Below are positions 35,101 to 47,000 of a stretch of 64,000 nucleotides of DNA, in pieces. Every line of letters starts with the position of its first letter. The first letter of the stretch is position 1. The stretch is taken from contig CM076949.1 of assembly GCA_039566865.1 (NCBI GenBank), positions 24,404,501 to 24,468,500 of the forward strand. Reading direction: 5' to 3'. The notes beneath the pieces were generated by a model, which was given only the letters and a program-made list of their open reading frames with translations, had not been told where the DNA came from and made no database searches. The stretch comes from Aurelia coerulea. Taxonomy: Eukaryota > Cnidaria > Scyphozoa > Semaeostomeae > Ulmaridae. Both the position numbers and the translations under genes were made by a program.

Positions 35101-38100
35101 TGAGCTAATTTGCTAGTCATCAACGGAAGGGCCAAGCATATCGTTGTCTCACGTCAGATCGTTAATACTCTTCATTTTGGGCGTATTCTTTTGGGCATCT
35201 GAAGTCTGCGAAGACTACCGTTTTCGGCAGAATGGCACCAAAAGAATGGGATTTTAGCTTCTACCAACTCTATCGTTTTCAGAAGATGCCCAAAAGAATA
35301 CGCCCTGTATCATCATTTAAAATGACTGTTCTTGATTTCAGATTGACAAAGAATACGCAAAAGAATGTAAAGATTGCTTAGACAGGTAAGTAGTTTCTCT
35401 TGCGCATATCCTAAAAGGATCCTAAAATAGTTCTTCTTTTATATACTTGGCAATGGAAGCATAAGGCTAAAATCTTTAAAAAGGGCAGTGTAAAATTCGA
35501 TCACAGTTTTCTTTGAATTAAATGGCTTGGAAGGAACTTAGGATTCTTTGCTGTAAATCTGTCGTGGAAATTTATTGATATCTTGATTAGTTTCAAAATG
35601 GCAGCATTTATTAGATTTGAGGCTATGACGTCATCAAATTTCTATATCCTAAACCAGAAAAGCTACCGATTTCTGCTTTTCACCATATTGTAGGTCTTTA
35701 TAGACTATGATTTTCATGAAGATTGTATCATTTTTCCTCTATTGTTTTAGGACTTACGATGATTTAAATCTTTTCAAAATTTTCCATCAATTCTTTCAAA
35801 AATAATTAAATTGCCGCCATTTTGAAAAAAATGAAGCTATCCAAAAATTTCCTCTGCAGATTTACATCAAAGTACTATAAGTTCCTTTCAAACCATTCAA
35901 TTCAAAGGAAAATGTAATAGAATTTTACACCGACCTTTTTAAAGATTTGAAAGATTTGAGCCCTATGCTGGCAGTGGAAACATCTCTCAAAAATTCTCTC
36001 ATTCATCCAAGGTACCAAGGAATTGCTTTTATCAATGAACTTGCATCTGAAGACCTTGAAAGTGCGATGAGAAAAGCCTTTGCAGTCATCAACACGTCCA
36101 AGAGTGAGGGCATGGCAAATGCAGTTTTAGAGGTTAGGGGATATCTACTGCTTACAGAAACTATTTCCTCGTAACAACTTTGTCCACTAGGAGGACCCAA
36201 ATTTATAAGATTATGGTAAGATGGTCACACCGTGAGGTAAGTTTCTGAAAACAAAGGAATAACTGATTCCACGTCCTAAAGGTTCAATTTCTTTTTGTCG
36301 AAGACTGGACCATTTTCTTGGCTTTTGGCAAAAACTGGTTCTTTACTGACAATGAGAATTTTTCTAATTTGTGCGACATTTCCAACGACGAAATTAAAAC
36401 CTTGTTAGATGGTTCTGTCAATAGACAGCATAGGTTCCAAATCCTTAACTCAGCATAAAAAGGTGGGTGTAAAATTCAATGACCTATTTCTTCTGATTGA
36501 ATGGCTTGAAAAAACTTTAGATGCTAGTCTATAATTCTACCGTTAGACTTTTCAGAAGTTTTGTATATTTTTGGAAATTACAGCGTATCTTACCTTTCAA
36601 CTCATTTGAGGATGTGATGTCATCAAATTTCTAAATCATAAACCAGAAGAGTGACAGACATTTGCTTGATGCCATATTGCAGGCATCCATAAACTATGGT
36701 TCTCTTCGAAATTATTTCATGTTGCGTCAAACAGTTTAGAAATTACGACAGTTTTAAGTTTTTTTGAAAATTCTTCTTGAATTTTTGAAAAAGAAGAAAA
36801 ACACTCTAATTCTGAAAATATTGAAGATTTCAGAAAATTCCAACGGTAGAATTATAGAGAATTAGCTAAAGATTCTTTGAAGTCATTCAGTTCAAAGAAA
36901 TAGGTCACTCAATTTTACACCAGCCTTTTTAAAGATTTGGAACCTATGCTTCAATAGACTGGTCATTGGAGTATGCCCCCCTTTCCCACACACTGTTATA
37001 TATGAACAAACTTGTGGATTGGCAAATATGATCTTCACATTACCCTCTTATTTTCATGTCTGTTCGCTTAATCTTATTTTAAAGAAAAATCATGAAACGT
37101 AAACAATTTTGTTTAAAAGATACTGGCTCATAAAATTCTAGTGGTAAGATGGCCAAAATTGTAAGAAACTCTTGCCAACTAGCTTGTTACGTTCTGAACA
37201 TAATCGAGCACTGTTTATTCCTATCTGATGTTTCAAGTGTCAAGAAACGTATCTGCAGCAGTGTTGGAGACTGTATGATAATCCATGCATTACAGTATTT
37301 CAAACAAGTTAAGAAACTTTCAGTACTAAAATGCTGAAATTTTTCATGTTGAATTAAGAAACTTTTATTAATGACCTGATGCGAGTTCCTTCTCTCCACA
37401 CTTCATAGGCAATGAGCTTTGGGACACCTGTAATTGCGCGAAATATTGATGGAAATGCCGCAGTGATAAAACACAGAAAAACTGGCCTACTTTTTGACAC
37501 TCCAAAGGTAATGTTTTGACAATCTTATTTGTTTCCCTTCATTGACTCGTAGTTCATGATAAGTGGAACTCGCTACTTATTGGGTGAGTAGAAAAAAAAC
37601 CCTTATTGGCAATATATCATTTACTGTTGGACATGTTCATATCCGTTCTGAAATTTGACCGACTGAAATCCACCACTCCGTTCTGAAATTATGAGGGATT
37701 TTCTTCAGAGAGTTCCTTCAAGAAACCTTTAAAACACGCCGAAAGTTATCAAATAATTTTGCTCTACAGCAATGTCTTTAACACGCTCTAGCACGTGTTG
37801 TTCTCTTGGGACGCTCGAAATGATGTCTTTATGCTCCCAAGTGAATACAATTTCATCTCCACAAAGGTATAACGCATTCTAAAGCATGTACAAGTCATGG
37901 CTGTAAGGCAGAAAATTTAGTCGTCAATTTAAGCCTGTTTTCAAGGTTTCTTGAAAGGTCTTTTGTGACAAAATCCCTCATAATTTCAGAACGGAGTAGC
38001 CGATTTCAATCAGGTAAGTTTTAAAAATGATTCGAACATGTCCACCATTGAATGGTATACTAGCTAATATTATTGCCTTAGGGACAGTGCAAAGTTTATT

Positions 38101-38866
38101 TTATAACATGGCCAGTGCAAAACGTAACGGGGCAACTACTTTTTTTAGCTTGTACAGAATTGGATCAACACTTTTTACAAAGCAAATATGAACGGGGCAG
38201 TACCTTTTTATATCCTCAAGATGAAGCTTGAAATATGAAATGGCTAATTTTGAGGCCAAAATTGTTGATCATGCAAATTGAGAAATGCTTGGAAGAATGT
38301 GTATGATTTCCTTGTCAGTCACTTGCAAGAACGATTCATCAGTCATTTCTCTTCATCTTCAAAGTCGATTTCTTCGTTGACAAAGTCTCGTAAAGGCAAG
38401 AATTGATTATGTTATTTGTTGTTCATGAATACGGGGCAGATACATTTTTTTAAGGAAAGGGTGACGGGGCAGTTGGTTTTTTGGCAATAATGTCATACAG
38501 GGCGAGCAGATTTTTTTGCAAGAATTTTTGTTCTCCACCGGCCATGTAATATGATAAATTTAGCCCTGTCCCTTAATATCCAGGAAGCAGTGGCCTTTCA
38601 AATGGGGTTTGTTTTTACCACTCACCAGTTAGTTATTCAAATATTTCTAGGATTCTTCATCAGCTCTTCTTCACCATGGTCGATATTTTGAAGCTGAAAT
38701 CTTATAAATGTTTCAGGAATTCAAAGAGCTGGCAAGTGAATTGCTGTTGTCAGAGTCACTAAAAGATCATTTGATTAAGAATGCAAAAGAATATATATCG
38801 AGAGAACATTCGGTGGAAAAAGAAAGAGAAACTTATTGTAAATTGGTAAATAGTATTTGTCAATAG
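29159..38866 (+). CDS. Glycosyltransferase 1 domain-containing protein 1
   Basis: Thirteen exons: 29159-29226, 30683-30831, 31588-31693, 31823-31874, 32302-32338, 32504-32563, 32745-32776, 33286-33355, 33816-33865, 35342-35385, 36012-36132, 37409-37507 and 38717-38866. They sum to 1038 bases with every junction in phase: 345 residues, close to vertebrate GLT1D1 as I recall it. Recognisable blocks are an N-terminal MKILLLARL strand with GNNSTAARIG, the HAYRAGRLL and VFGGTDLNE segments, the VAGLRPVKDPLFL and LMIVGPE strands of the GT-B C-terminal domain, and the nucleotide-sugar site NTSKSEGMANAVLEAMSFGTPVIARNIDGNAAV. The family is GT4-like; its substrate is poorly known. Start chosen at the only ATG giving the conserved first strand. 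Exons as short as 32 bases occur. Confidence 0.93.
29402..29575. repeat. Long near-perfect inverted repeat in GLT1D1 intron 1
   Basis: TTGACGATTGCGCTAAAGAT...ACCAAGATGCATT (about 29410-29463) is mirrored at about 29514-29568, giving a hairpin with arms of more than 50 bases around a 50-base loop. It may be a MITE; no target duplication was confirmed. Confidence 0.7.
30166..30579. mobile_element. MITE, AAGAAAC family, in GLT1D1 intron 1
   Basis: TACATGTATTTTTTATAAGA on the left and TCTTATAAAAAAATAATGTGTA on the right (approximate). Several TAAGAAACT motifs inside. It ends about 100 bases before exon 2. Confidence 0.7.
33965..34125 (-). mobile_element. tRNA-derived SINE copy 2
   Basis: On the minus strand, TGTCACAGTGG (A box, 34104-34114) is followed by GGTTCGATCCC (34051-34061), which fits the Pol III B box. 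The body ACGCGGACTCGATTAG is shared with copy 1. It lies in GLT1D1 intron 9. Confidence 0.8.
34140..34485. mobile_element. Degraded copy of the CCCGGGGG-ended MITE
   Basis: ACTTAGTATAGTCTATTTGTCC, GTTGTCAAAACATGT and TTTTCTAGAG segments run in the same order as the element at 3647-3967. The right end, GTACCCCTCCCCCCTCCGGG, is recognisable; the left end is eroded. Confidence 0.65.
35458..35969. mobile_element. Mutator-like MITE copy 2, in GLT1D1 intron 10
   Basis: Ends AGCATAAGG...CCCTATGCT. The 9-bp duplication is GGCAATGGA / GGCAGTGGA (35449-35457, 35970-35978). The right end lies 42 bases before the acceptor of exon 11. Confidence 0.8.
36427..36950. mobile_element. Mutator-like MITE copy 3, in GLT1D1 intron 11
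   Basis: AGCATAGGTTCCAAATC...GGAACCTATGCT, flanked by the perfect 9-bp repeat TCAATAGAC (36418-36426, 36951-36959). Confidence 0.9.
37579..38629. mobile_element. Mariner-like MITE with nested element, GLT1D1 intron 12
   Basis: Left TGGGTGAGTAGAAAAAAAACC and right GGTTTGTTTTTACCACTCACCA are inverted. ATCCGTTCTGAAATT and AATTTCAGAACGGAG form inner arms. Inside, about 38080-38577 is a second element with TTAGGGACAGTGC / GCCCTGTCCCTTAA ends. Confidence 0.7.
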
Positions 38867-38879
38867 GTCAATCATATTA

Positions 38880-38995
38880 TAGTCTGTCTCAAATTAGATG
38901 TCACCTGCAAATGCCCGCGAACAACAACAATAGAAAGGTTTTGCAAAGGAATTTTGCGTCATCGCAAATCTCAGGTGACGTCTTATTTGAGATAG
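38880..38995. mobile_element. Short MITE just after the GLT1D1 stop
   Basis: AGTCTGTCTCAAATTAGATG and CGTCTTATTTGAGATAGACT are inverted ends about 116 bases apart. It begins 14 bases after the stop codon, so it is part of the 3' UTR or directly next to it. Confidence 0.7.
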
Positions 38996-39009
38996 ACTTT
39001 AGTCTAATA

Positions 39010-39085
39010 CCGAGTGCGCCAAAAAGCCATCCACTTTTGGCAGGCCACGATGATAAAAGTGCATAGTTTATTTTGGCGCACCCGG
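39010..39085. mobile_element. Very short MITE (CCGAGTGCGCC / GGCGCACCCGG)
   Basis: About 76 bases with imperfect inverted ends and TA on both sides. Confidence 0.6.
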
Positions 39086-39360
39086 TAGAAAGTCGATTAC
39101 GACAGCAGTGAGTCACAAATTTGTGTGGTATAAAGATTTCGAATAAGATTTGACATACCGAAAATCGAAATAGGAGATTTTACATCATTTTGATAGTGTG
39201 AAAATGTATGCGACGTCATTAGGTTTTATAGCTCTATGTCCTATTCAAGAATTGAGTATTTAGTGTGAAATTTGTATGTAAGGGTTTTTGAATGTATTTA
39301 TAGTGTAATTGGTTTCATTCATAGTGAATTTTATGTAACTGGGTTCGATTAGTGTAGATA

Positions 39361-39779
39361 CAGTAAAAACCCGCATATAAGAACCTTACATTTTGAAATC
39401 ACCCTGTTTAGGTTCTTATGCATATGATACTATTCTTGAAAACAGGATGCAAGGTTCTTAAATAGGTTCTTATCAAAAGAATTAATTACAGATCTTCGGG
39501 AATTTAGGTCAAACATATCTACTTAGCCCTATCTGTATCACATCCATTCATACAAGGAATTTTATACAAATATGCTTTGTATCTACTTAAGTATTTGGCT
39601 AAATTTCTTAAAACATTTTATCACATATTACCAACCAGTAGTTTACATTTACCTTTTTTAAGATAAGAACCTTCGTTGAATTTCAGGACGAATAGGTTCT
39701 TCTGTAATGTGGTGAAATTAGAACATTTTAGGCCTTAGGTTCTTATAAGTGGGTGGTTCTTATATGCGGGTTTTTACTG
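39361..39779. mobile_element. Tc1-like MITE (CAGTAAAAACCCGCATATAAG ends)
   Basis: CAGTAAAAACCCGCATATAA and TTATATGCGGGTTTTTACTG are perfect inverted ends with TA on both sides. CAGT at the tip and the TA duplication fit the Tc1/mariner group. Related decayed ends occur near 34530 and 49090. Confidence 0.85.
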
Positions 39780-39849
39780 TATAGGCTACGATGTTTTCAC
39801 AAGAAAGAAACAAGTAAGAATGATCAAAAATTTGACAAACTTTAGTGAA

Positions 39850-40005
39850 GCTTGAGGCATGGGTAGTTAGACACTGTTGGTGTGCTTCTATGGAGGAGCG
39901 CTGGATAATATGTATCTGCGGAATAAGAAATTTCCTCGGCAGATACATATTATCCTGCGCGCTCCTCCATAGAAGCACACCAACAGTGTCTAACTACCCA
40001 TGCTT
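39850..40005. repeat. Near-perfect hairpin with ~60-base arms
   Basis: GCATGGGTAGTTAGACACTG...ATAATATGTATCTGC (about 39857-39918) is mirrored almost exactly at about 39938-40002 around a loop of about 19 bases. It could fold into a long stem as RNA or cruciform DNA. A decayed relative is at 5345-5520. Confidence 0.85.
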
Positions 40006-40488
40006 GATATATAGTGAAGTGAAGCTTTATTGAAGGACTGAGAAGCTTGAAAAGCTAAATGAAGGTATATTATGGCAAAAATGTTATTGAACCTCCTTGA
40101 CTAGTAACCACTCAATCTATATTTTGAACCCAATGAAACTACCAGTATTTTTCTTGGCCAATGTTGTTCTGCATGTCAAGTACTCAAGTGACAAATTTGT
40201 AGCAGTTTTAAGAAACAGCATCACAACTCTTACTCCCACCCAAAAGTAAGAAACCAACTATAATTTATTTTTATACTAAACAGCGGTAATCTTCATGCAA
40301 AATTAGATCCGTCAGTTCTAGGGGTTAACCCACCCAAGTTTCCTAAAAATTGTGCATATCTAAAAAACGGATTTGATGGTGTGTTTTATTGGATGAAATA
40401 GTGTTTGGAAAATTGCGGTGATTGTAACTGTCGTTCTCCAACTATTTTTATTTCTTCTCATGTGCCGCACCTTCTTCAAGGGCTGCAA

Positions 40489-40808
40489 CCCGGGGGGACA
40501 ACTTAATACATTGAGCACCCGGGGATGTGCCTGCCAATAGGGGCCCATTTTTGGTAGAAAAATCCAGGACAGGGTTTACCTTTTGTGTATTTATTCCGGC
40601 AATCCGGCTCAGGTATGTTCATTAAAGCTTTTTCCCAGGACAGGTCAGATTTGACATGCAAAATTAAGGTAACTCACAAAAGATACTTGTATTATCCAGG
40701 ACAGGTACTATGGTACTATGTTTTCAAACATTTATTCCAGGACAGGGTCATAAAATGTTCTTTTGGCAGGCACATCCCCGTTGTTTTTCTCCAAGGTAAA
40801 CCCCCGGG
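40489..40808. mobile_element. CCCGGGGG-ended MITE with perfect 8-bp duplication
   Basis: CCCGGGGGGAC...ACCCCCGGG flanked by GGCTGCAA (40481-40488, 40809-40816). The interior repeats TCCAGGACAGG four to five times. It lies about 250 bases upstream of the ERCC6L start. Confidence 0.88.
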
Positions 40809-41057
40809 GGCTGCAATGATACATCATCGGTTTATCTATAAATAGAAAGAAGAAACACTCAAACACAGGATTGTCTCCTTGGCTATTCATTGAATTGTGT
40901 GCTACTTTGATTTGAATAAGATCTTTTTTATTCTTTGCACCTTGCAAATGCAAGGTTTTAAAAACACCATGCTCGATCCAGGCTCTTTTGCAGAAAAGCT
41001 GATACGGAGGTCTATTACGGAGGAGCTTAAATGCGCCACCTTAATTACATTCCTTCG

Positions 41058-44000
41058 ATGTTTGGCGGGAAAATGGAGGAAGACGTAGAGGAGAGAGAGA
41101 TTGCCCGAGGTAAATTGTTTGTTATTGATTGAATATTAGATTATAACCGATTCTGTAAGATTAAATACTTTTAGGAATGTTTGTAGTACATGTAGCTAGA
41201 GTTAAAAGTATGATTTAACGAAACTGGTAGTGAAAAAAGTTGTTTGAAAGTAATGAGTTGAGTGGCCTAATTTCTTAAATTTTTTCTGAAATCAAAGCAA
41301 AGGCACAAGATTGTATGGCAAAGCGTTTTGATTATCATTGATTGAATATTTGCGTGTAGAAATATTTCATAGTATATAATACTTTGCAAGGATCATCATA
41401 CACAAGCCTCAAAAAGGTCTAAAGTAAGACATGTCATTTGAAGAAAACTCACAGTAAAGAAAAACAGGCATGGAGACCTGGAATTTTTGCAAAATGCGCA
41501 CCAAAAAGTATATTGTATCTCAAACAACAGGCAATTGTTTTTCTATTGCTATCCCAGAAGTTTTGCACCAACGTTTGCGTGTACAGCAAAAGATAAAGGC
41601 CCCAGCCAGTGTGAATCTTGATATTGCTCCACATCAAAATATTTCTGAGTTCAATATCTTTATGCATCAATATGCATCATTATTTTCTTGTTTGATGCAA
41701 CAAACTATTGTAATTCTCTTATGTTTCAGGCCTTTCTGTGCCAAATGTAGGTGCCTAAACTCTTGTATGGCACTTGCACACCTGAGATTTCAATAGGCTA
41801 TTCAAAATGAATTATAGAGAAGTAGGAGAATTTTGTAGGATGAGATCAAAATATTCAGTATATTGTTCAATGATTCCTATTTGTTGTCAACTAGAATTTT
41901 TTTCCCTTTCATTGCAGCCAAATTCAATAGATACATAGACAAAGCCAAACTGAAGTGCAAATCTCATAACTACACTGATGCACTCAAATATTACAAGAAG
42001 GCAGCAAAAATCCCCGGGGGTGAAGCTACCCAAAACCGGGGGACGGGGACTTGTGGACCCCGGTTTTGGGTCATAAATTCCCATCAATCCCCGGTTTTGG
42101 GTCATAAATTCCCATCAATCCCCGGTTTTGGGTCATAAATTCCCATCAGTCCCCAGTTTTGGGCTATGAATTCAGATCATCCCCATTTTTCAGAAAGATT
42201 CTATCCATCCCCAGTTTTAGGTGAGAATTAACAACTCCCTAATTGTTAGATACAGATTCAAATTCAAGCTCATCTTTATTAAGTCAGATTGGTTGCTGCT
42301 TGACACCTAAATATAATTCATTTTTTTTATTTTACTGCCTCTCCTGCAGCAATTCTGCACTTTTTAAAGGCATTGAGTCCACATAATAGTGGGCTCATGA
42401 CCAATATCAACTTCTTTTCAATCATAAAACAAAAGTTGTGATTTAATCGCTATTGAAATTAAACGAAAGAAATTCCTAAGAATAATGCAAGGATGAGCAA
42501 GCCTTTTGTCTCCACTGCTAATGACTTTCGCACTATTGTACGATAACAAAGGGCCATCAGCAGTTTGTCAGCAAAAATTCAGGATAGCGTTAACGCTCAG
42601 CTATTTATATGGACTCAATTCCTTTAATATACCACACAATAACTGTGCGTGCATCCCCATGCTATGATCATGAATGAGTCACTGTTCTCTGATACTGTTT
42701 CAGCATGATGGTGATGTTTCTGAGAGATCCGTTTTGTTCTGGCCTTTTGTGAGTAACACAATTTTTTTCATGTCTGGGATGTCATTATTTCTTACTGTCA
42801 TGATCAAAAGAAGAAGGAAAATACATTGAAGCGCAGCCTAATAATAACTATTGCGTTGTCAGATCTTCACCATCCATCGTTGTCATTCTACAATAAAATC
42901 GTATCGATTCAATATCGTAATCCATACCATTGTTTGGTGAAGGCTTTCTCTTCTACGACTGCTACACATCCATATCCCCAGCAGAGAGAAACACTAGGGC
43001 GGCCTACTAGGCCTACTGCAGCAAAGAAGATACTGCATCAAAACTGCATCACCACAAGCTACATACATAGTAGTTAGAAGTATTATTAATCCACTTTGTT
43101 GCATCATCTTGGTCATCTTGAGATGAAATCTTCAAGTAAAGCTTTCCCTTGTTGCTGTTAGCAAAATAAATTGCTTGGGCAATCCGCAGTATTCAATCAG
43201 TTATGTGAGCAATCGGCAGGGAAGGCCTAAATATAGAACGGGCCATCTTCAATCTACCTCTTTTTCGTTCGGTCGTCTTCTAATGACCTCATTTTCGCTC
43301 ACTTCAATTCTCACTCGTGACCTCCTCGTGACTCGTGTGACCTTCAGCCTTTTCCCAGTGATTCAAAATGGACGAAACGAAGAAGATAAAGATAGTTGTT
43401 GTTGACGATGAGCATTCTGTGCAGAGGGAGATTCGAAAAATCTTAGTATCAAAAGGATGTGTTCTTTCGAAGATAAAAGAGATAGTCGGTAAAAATAGGT
43501 TTTTTGTTGCATTGAAATACCAGGACGAAGATGGAGACGAAGTGACAGCCATTACGGAAGAAGAGGCAACAATGGCTGTGTTTGAAGAATCAATAACTCA
43601 CCTGAAGGTAGATTAAACTTATTATTATTGCATTCATTTGGCTCTGGCTCTCTCAACAAAACTATTTGTCTTTAAAGTTTGAGTGTCGTCTTGCTCGTTG
43701 TGTTAGGACTAGGTTTATGATTTTATGCCATGCCATGATATGCCAATCTTTAGCGTTTTCTTTTACTCGATTCGAATGCCACATTTTAGTTTAGTATATG
43801 CAAATTATGTGTAATTCAGTATATGTACGTGTAGATCAATTTGCACCAAGAACGAAAACAAGATTTTCAATTTTTTAAGAGCTAAAAATATTTGAGTTCA
43901 TTTCATTTTGAATTTCCAACATACAAATCTTAAAAAAAGTAACAACAGGTCAGGTAGTTATAAAATATATTATCATAATAGATTTGCACAGCATAAAGAG

Positions 44001-47000
44001 ATGAAGACAAGATAATTGTTAGCTCTCTTCTCAGTACATAAAATCAACGCACAAGCACCAGGACAAATACAAACAACTGCAAAATATGTTTTTAATGATG
44101 TTATAACAAACAGATTGTGTACACTTCTCATTACATATTTTCCAGGTACTGTTTAAAGCAGAAAAGCTGGAATACGTAGATAAAGAGCAGGATGATGGGG
44201 TCACTAGAAAAACACCAGAAAGAAAACGAAAAGCTGACGAAATGAGTGAAACAATGATTGAAACAAGCCTCAAGCCCGAAGCAGCTGCTAAGTCTATGCA
44301 AACTAGAGACCAGCCTGGTGAGAAAATGTTTCAAGTATATAACGCTATTTCTTAAATTCAATTGGTGCTCAGGACCCAAATAAATGACCCCTGTTTATTG
44401 ATTCTTTTCAAAAGATGTTAAATCCTCACTCTTTACCCCCTTGTTTATTTTTATTTTCTGTTCTCAGCTTTTCATGCAATGGTTCGTTTTCTATTGTTCT
44501 TTCATGGCATTAATATTTATGCCTGTGTTGTCTCTTTATAGGTGAGGGCATTTTAACAATGGGCCAGGACTCATCATCATCTTCAAATTCACTCAAACCG
44601 TTTGTAATCTTTTCTTCAGAAGAAACTGCAGCAAAGCCCAGCAAAGCAGAGAGCCATGCAAATAATAAAAATGAGCAACGCTTATATAAATACATGGAAA
44701 GTGAAATGAAATGGCATGCAGACCAATACCAGTTTCCACTCATCTTGAAACTAAAGGAGGTAACAGAAAACAGCTGCAAGATCAACTGTGACATCTGTGA
44801 CAGGTGGATTTCCATTGGAAATGTTTATACAAAACAGCTGGTACATCTGAGGGATCATTGCAAAACACCACTGCACCAGTCCAACATAGAGTTGCAGGAA
44901 AGGAGAGTATCTAATTTTTCTGGAGATTTACCAAAGGTAGAGGTCAATAGAGAACTTTTACAAATCAAATACCCAAACGTTTTTGATATAATTGGTATGA
45001 AAGCACAATGCAGGTTTTGCCTAAAAGATTGTGAAATAGATCTGCTGCCTAAAAGTGGAAGCTTTATTGAAAGGATTGGAACAAATTTGAACAGTAAGCT
45101 GCATAAAAAGATGGTTGACAGATCAGCAGGAATGGCACAAGGGCGACTTTCATTTCATAAAAGTGCCAAATGACTCAAAGATGAAACAGTCAATTTTCGT
45201 CAAGCCTTACCTCCTCCAAGAGAACTTTGCAAAGGTTATTTCTCTGACACAGTAACATTCAACAAAGGGAAAAAGGAAGAATGGAGTGTAAATTTAGATG
45301 CTTTAAAGAAAGAGGCAATTTGTGGAAGGGAGGATGGAGACATAATATGGTGGTCAGAGCCATTTCCTGAGCCTGGAACTTTGCGGCACAAAAATTGCTT
45401 GCATGCTGCTGATAGAGGAACATTTTTAAATGAAACATGTAGGTACTGCAGGAGTATTCCCAGTATTCCCACATTTTATAAAAGAGTGTACAATTTAAAA
45501 AATTCTACTGAAACTGAAGCACATGGCAGGTTTGATTATTGCAGTAGAGAAAAGCTGCTAGACATTTGTAGAATGAAAACTGAACACATTGATGGTCTTG
45601 AATCAAGGGTATTTTTGCTGAAGAAAGGAATGGAAAGAATGCGAGAAAGAAAGAACATCTTGAAGGAAAAAATAAAAGACTTTGCGAAGAATGGTAAAAT
45701 AGGGATGATAGCAGTCAATTTGATAAAGGCCCATAAAGATGGTAAATTGAAAGATAAGGATACGTTTCTCAGCATGCTAGCTGTAACAGCTAGGAATCTA
45801 AATAGAAAAAGCAACCAAGGCAGACGATATGGTGATTTATGTGAAGGCACAGACATTAACAAGAGTTTCACAAAGGATTATTATTATGTTTTAAGGGCCT
45901 GGGGTGGTCCAAGGCTGGCAGCATTTGTAGCATTAAATAACTTAGGTCCAAGCAATCGTTCTATTTCCAACTGGACAAAGGAGAAGTGCTATCGTTTTAA
46001 GCTTGGTGTATCAAAAGAGAACATTGCACATATCACATGTATTTTAAAGGAAGCAAAGAAAGCTCACAAAATATCTGTGCAGGTACCTTGCATAACTGCT
46101 GAGGACGAGACAAGAATCATTGAAAGAGTTGAGTACAACCAAATTATGGATGAAGCATGGGGGTTTTGTGGAGAGAGGCAAGATAGAAGTCATACGTGTC
46201 AGGAAAATTATTCAGTGTTCATTGGTAATGACGATGAAAGCTATCAAAGAATTGCTACTGCTTTTGAAAATAACAAGAAAGCAGGTTATTTAAGGTTGAT
46301 TATGATAAACCCTGTCAACAGAAAGTTGCCCAGACTCGCCATCATGATGCAAGGTACATGCAACACATTTACCAGTGATGATGTAAAGTCACAGTGGGAT
46401 AGGCTTTGCCTCATGTTAAGAGACGCATTTGAAACAGAAGTTGGTCCCATCATTGGCCATGCTTCTGATGGTGATGCTAGGAGGCGCAAGTTAATGGTTG
46501 AATTGGGGACATCCTCTGAAGGAAGAAGGTATCAGCCTGTGCCAACTTCAGAAGGCTTTGTGTTGTCATGTCGCCAAGAGAAGGGTAATTCTAATGAGGT
46601 AGTCATTCGTGATCTAACAGACATGGATCCAATACACAACCATAAAAAGTTAATTCGGCAAATAAGCCACGCAACAAGAGTATTGAAGTTTTGGGAAGGA
46701 CATTTTGCTCACATGAATCACATTAGGCTGGTATTTAAAAAATATCCAGTATCCTCACATGGTTTGCAGTTGGAAGCTGACATCGAGCAAAAGGATCCTC
46801 AAGACTGGAGATCAGCACAGAGGTTAACTTTCGTTCGAGTCCAGGAACTTCTGCTTGAAGTTTCCCACAAGGAGCATTCAGCCTTGGGAACATACACTTA
46901 TCTTTCCATTGTCTGGATATATGTTGAAATCTTTTTCAGCCCTTGTTGTCCATTGAAGTATAGAATAATACTGGCAAGCACTGTTATAAATTTTTTAGCC

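Noticed and set aside
35961..36011. Transposon-derived start of GLT1D1 exon 11 (acceptor TTTGAG at the MITE tip)
   Set aside because: It would add 17 residues absent from the family. The acceptor CATCCAAG at 36011 gives a gap-free match in the correct phase.
43368..43607. Response-regulator receiver domain, suggested by VVVDDEHSV
   Set aside because: Only the DD pair fits. The exon is too short for a receiver, while YQDEDGDEV followed by EEEA fits the PB1 OPCA motif much better.
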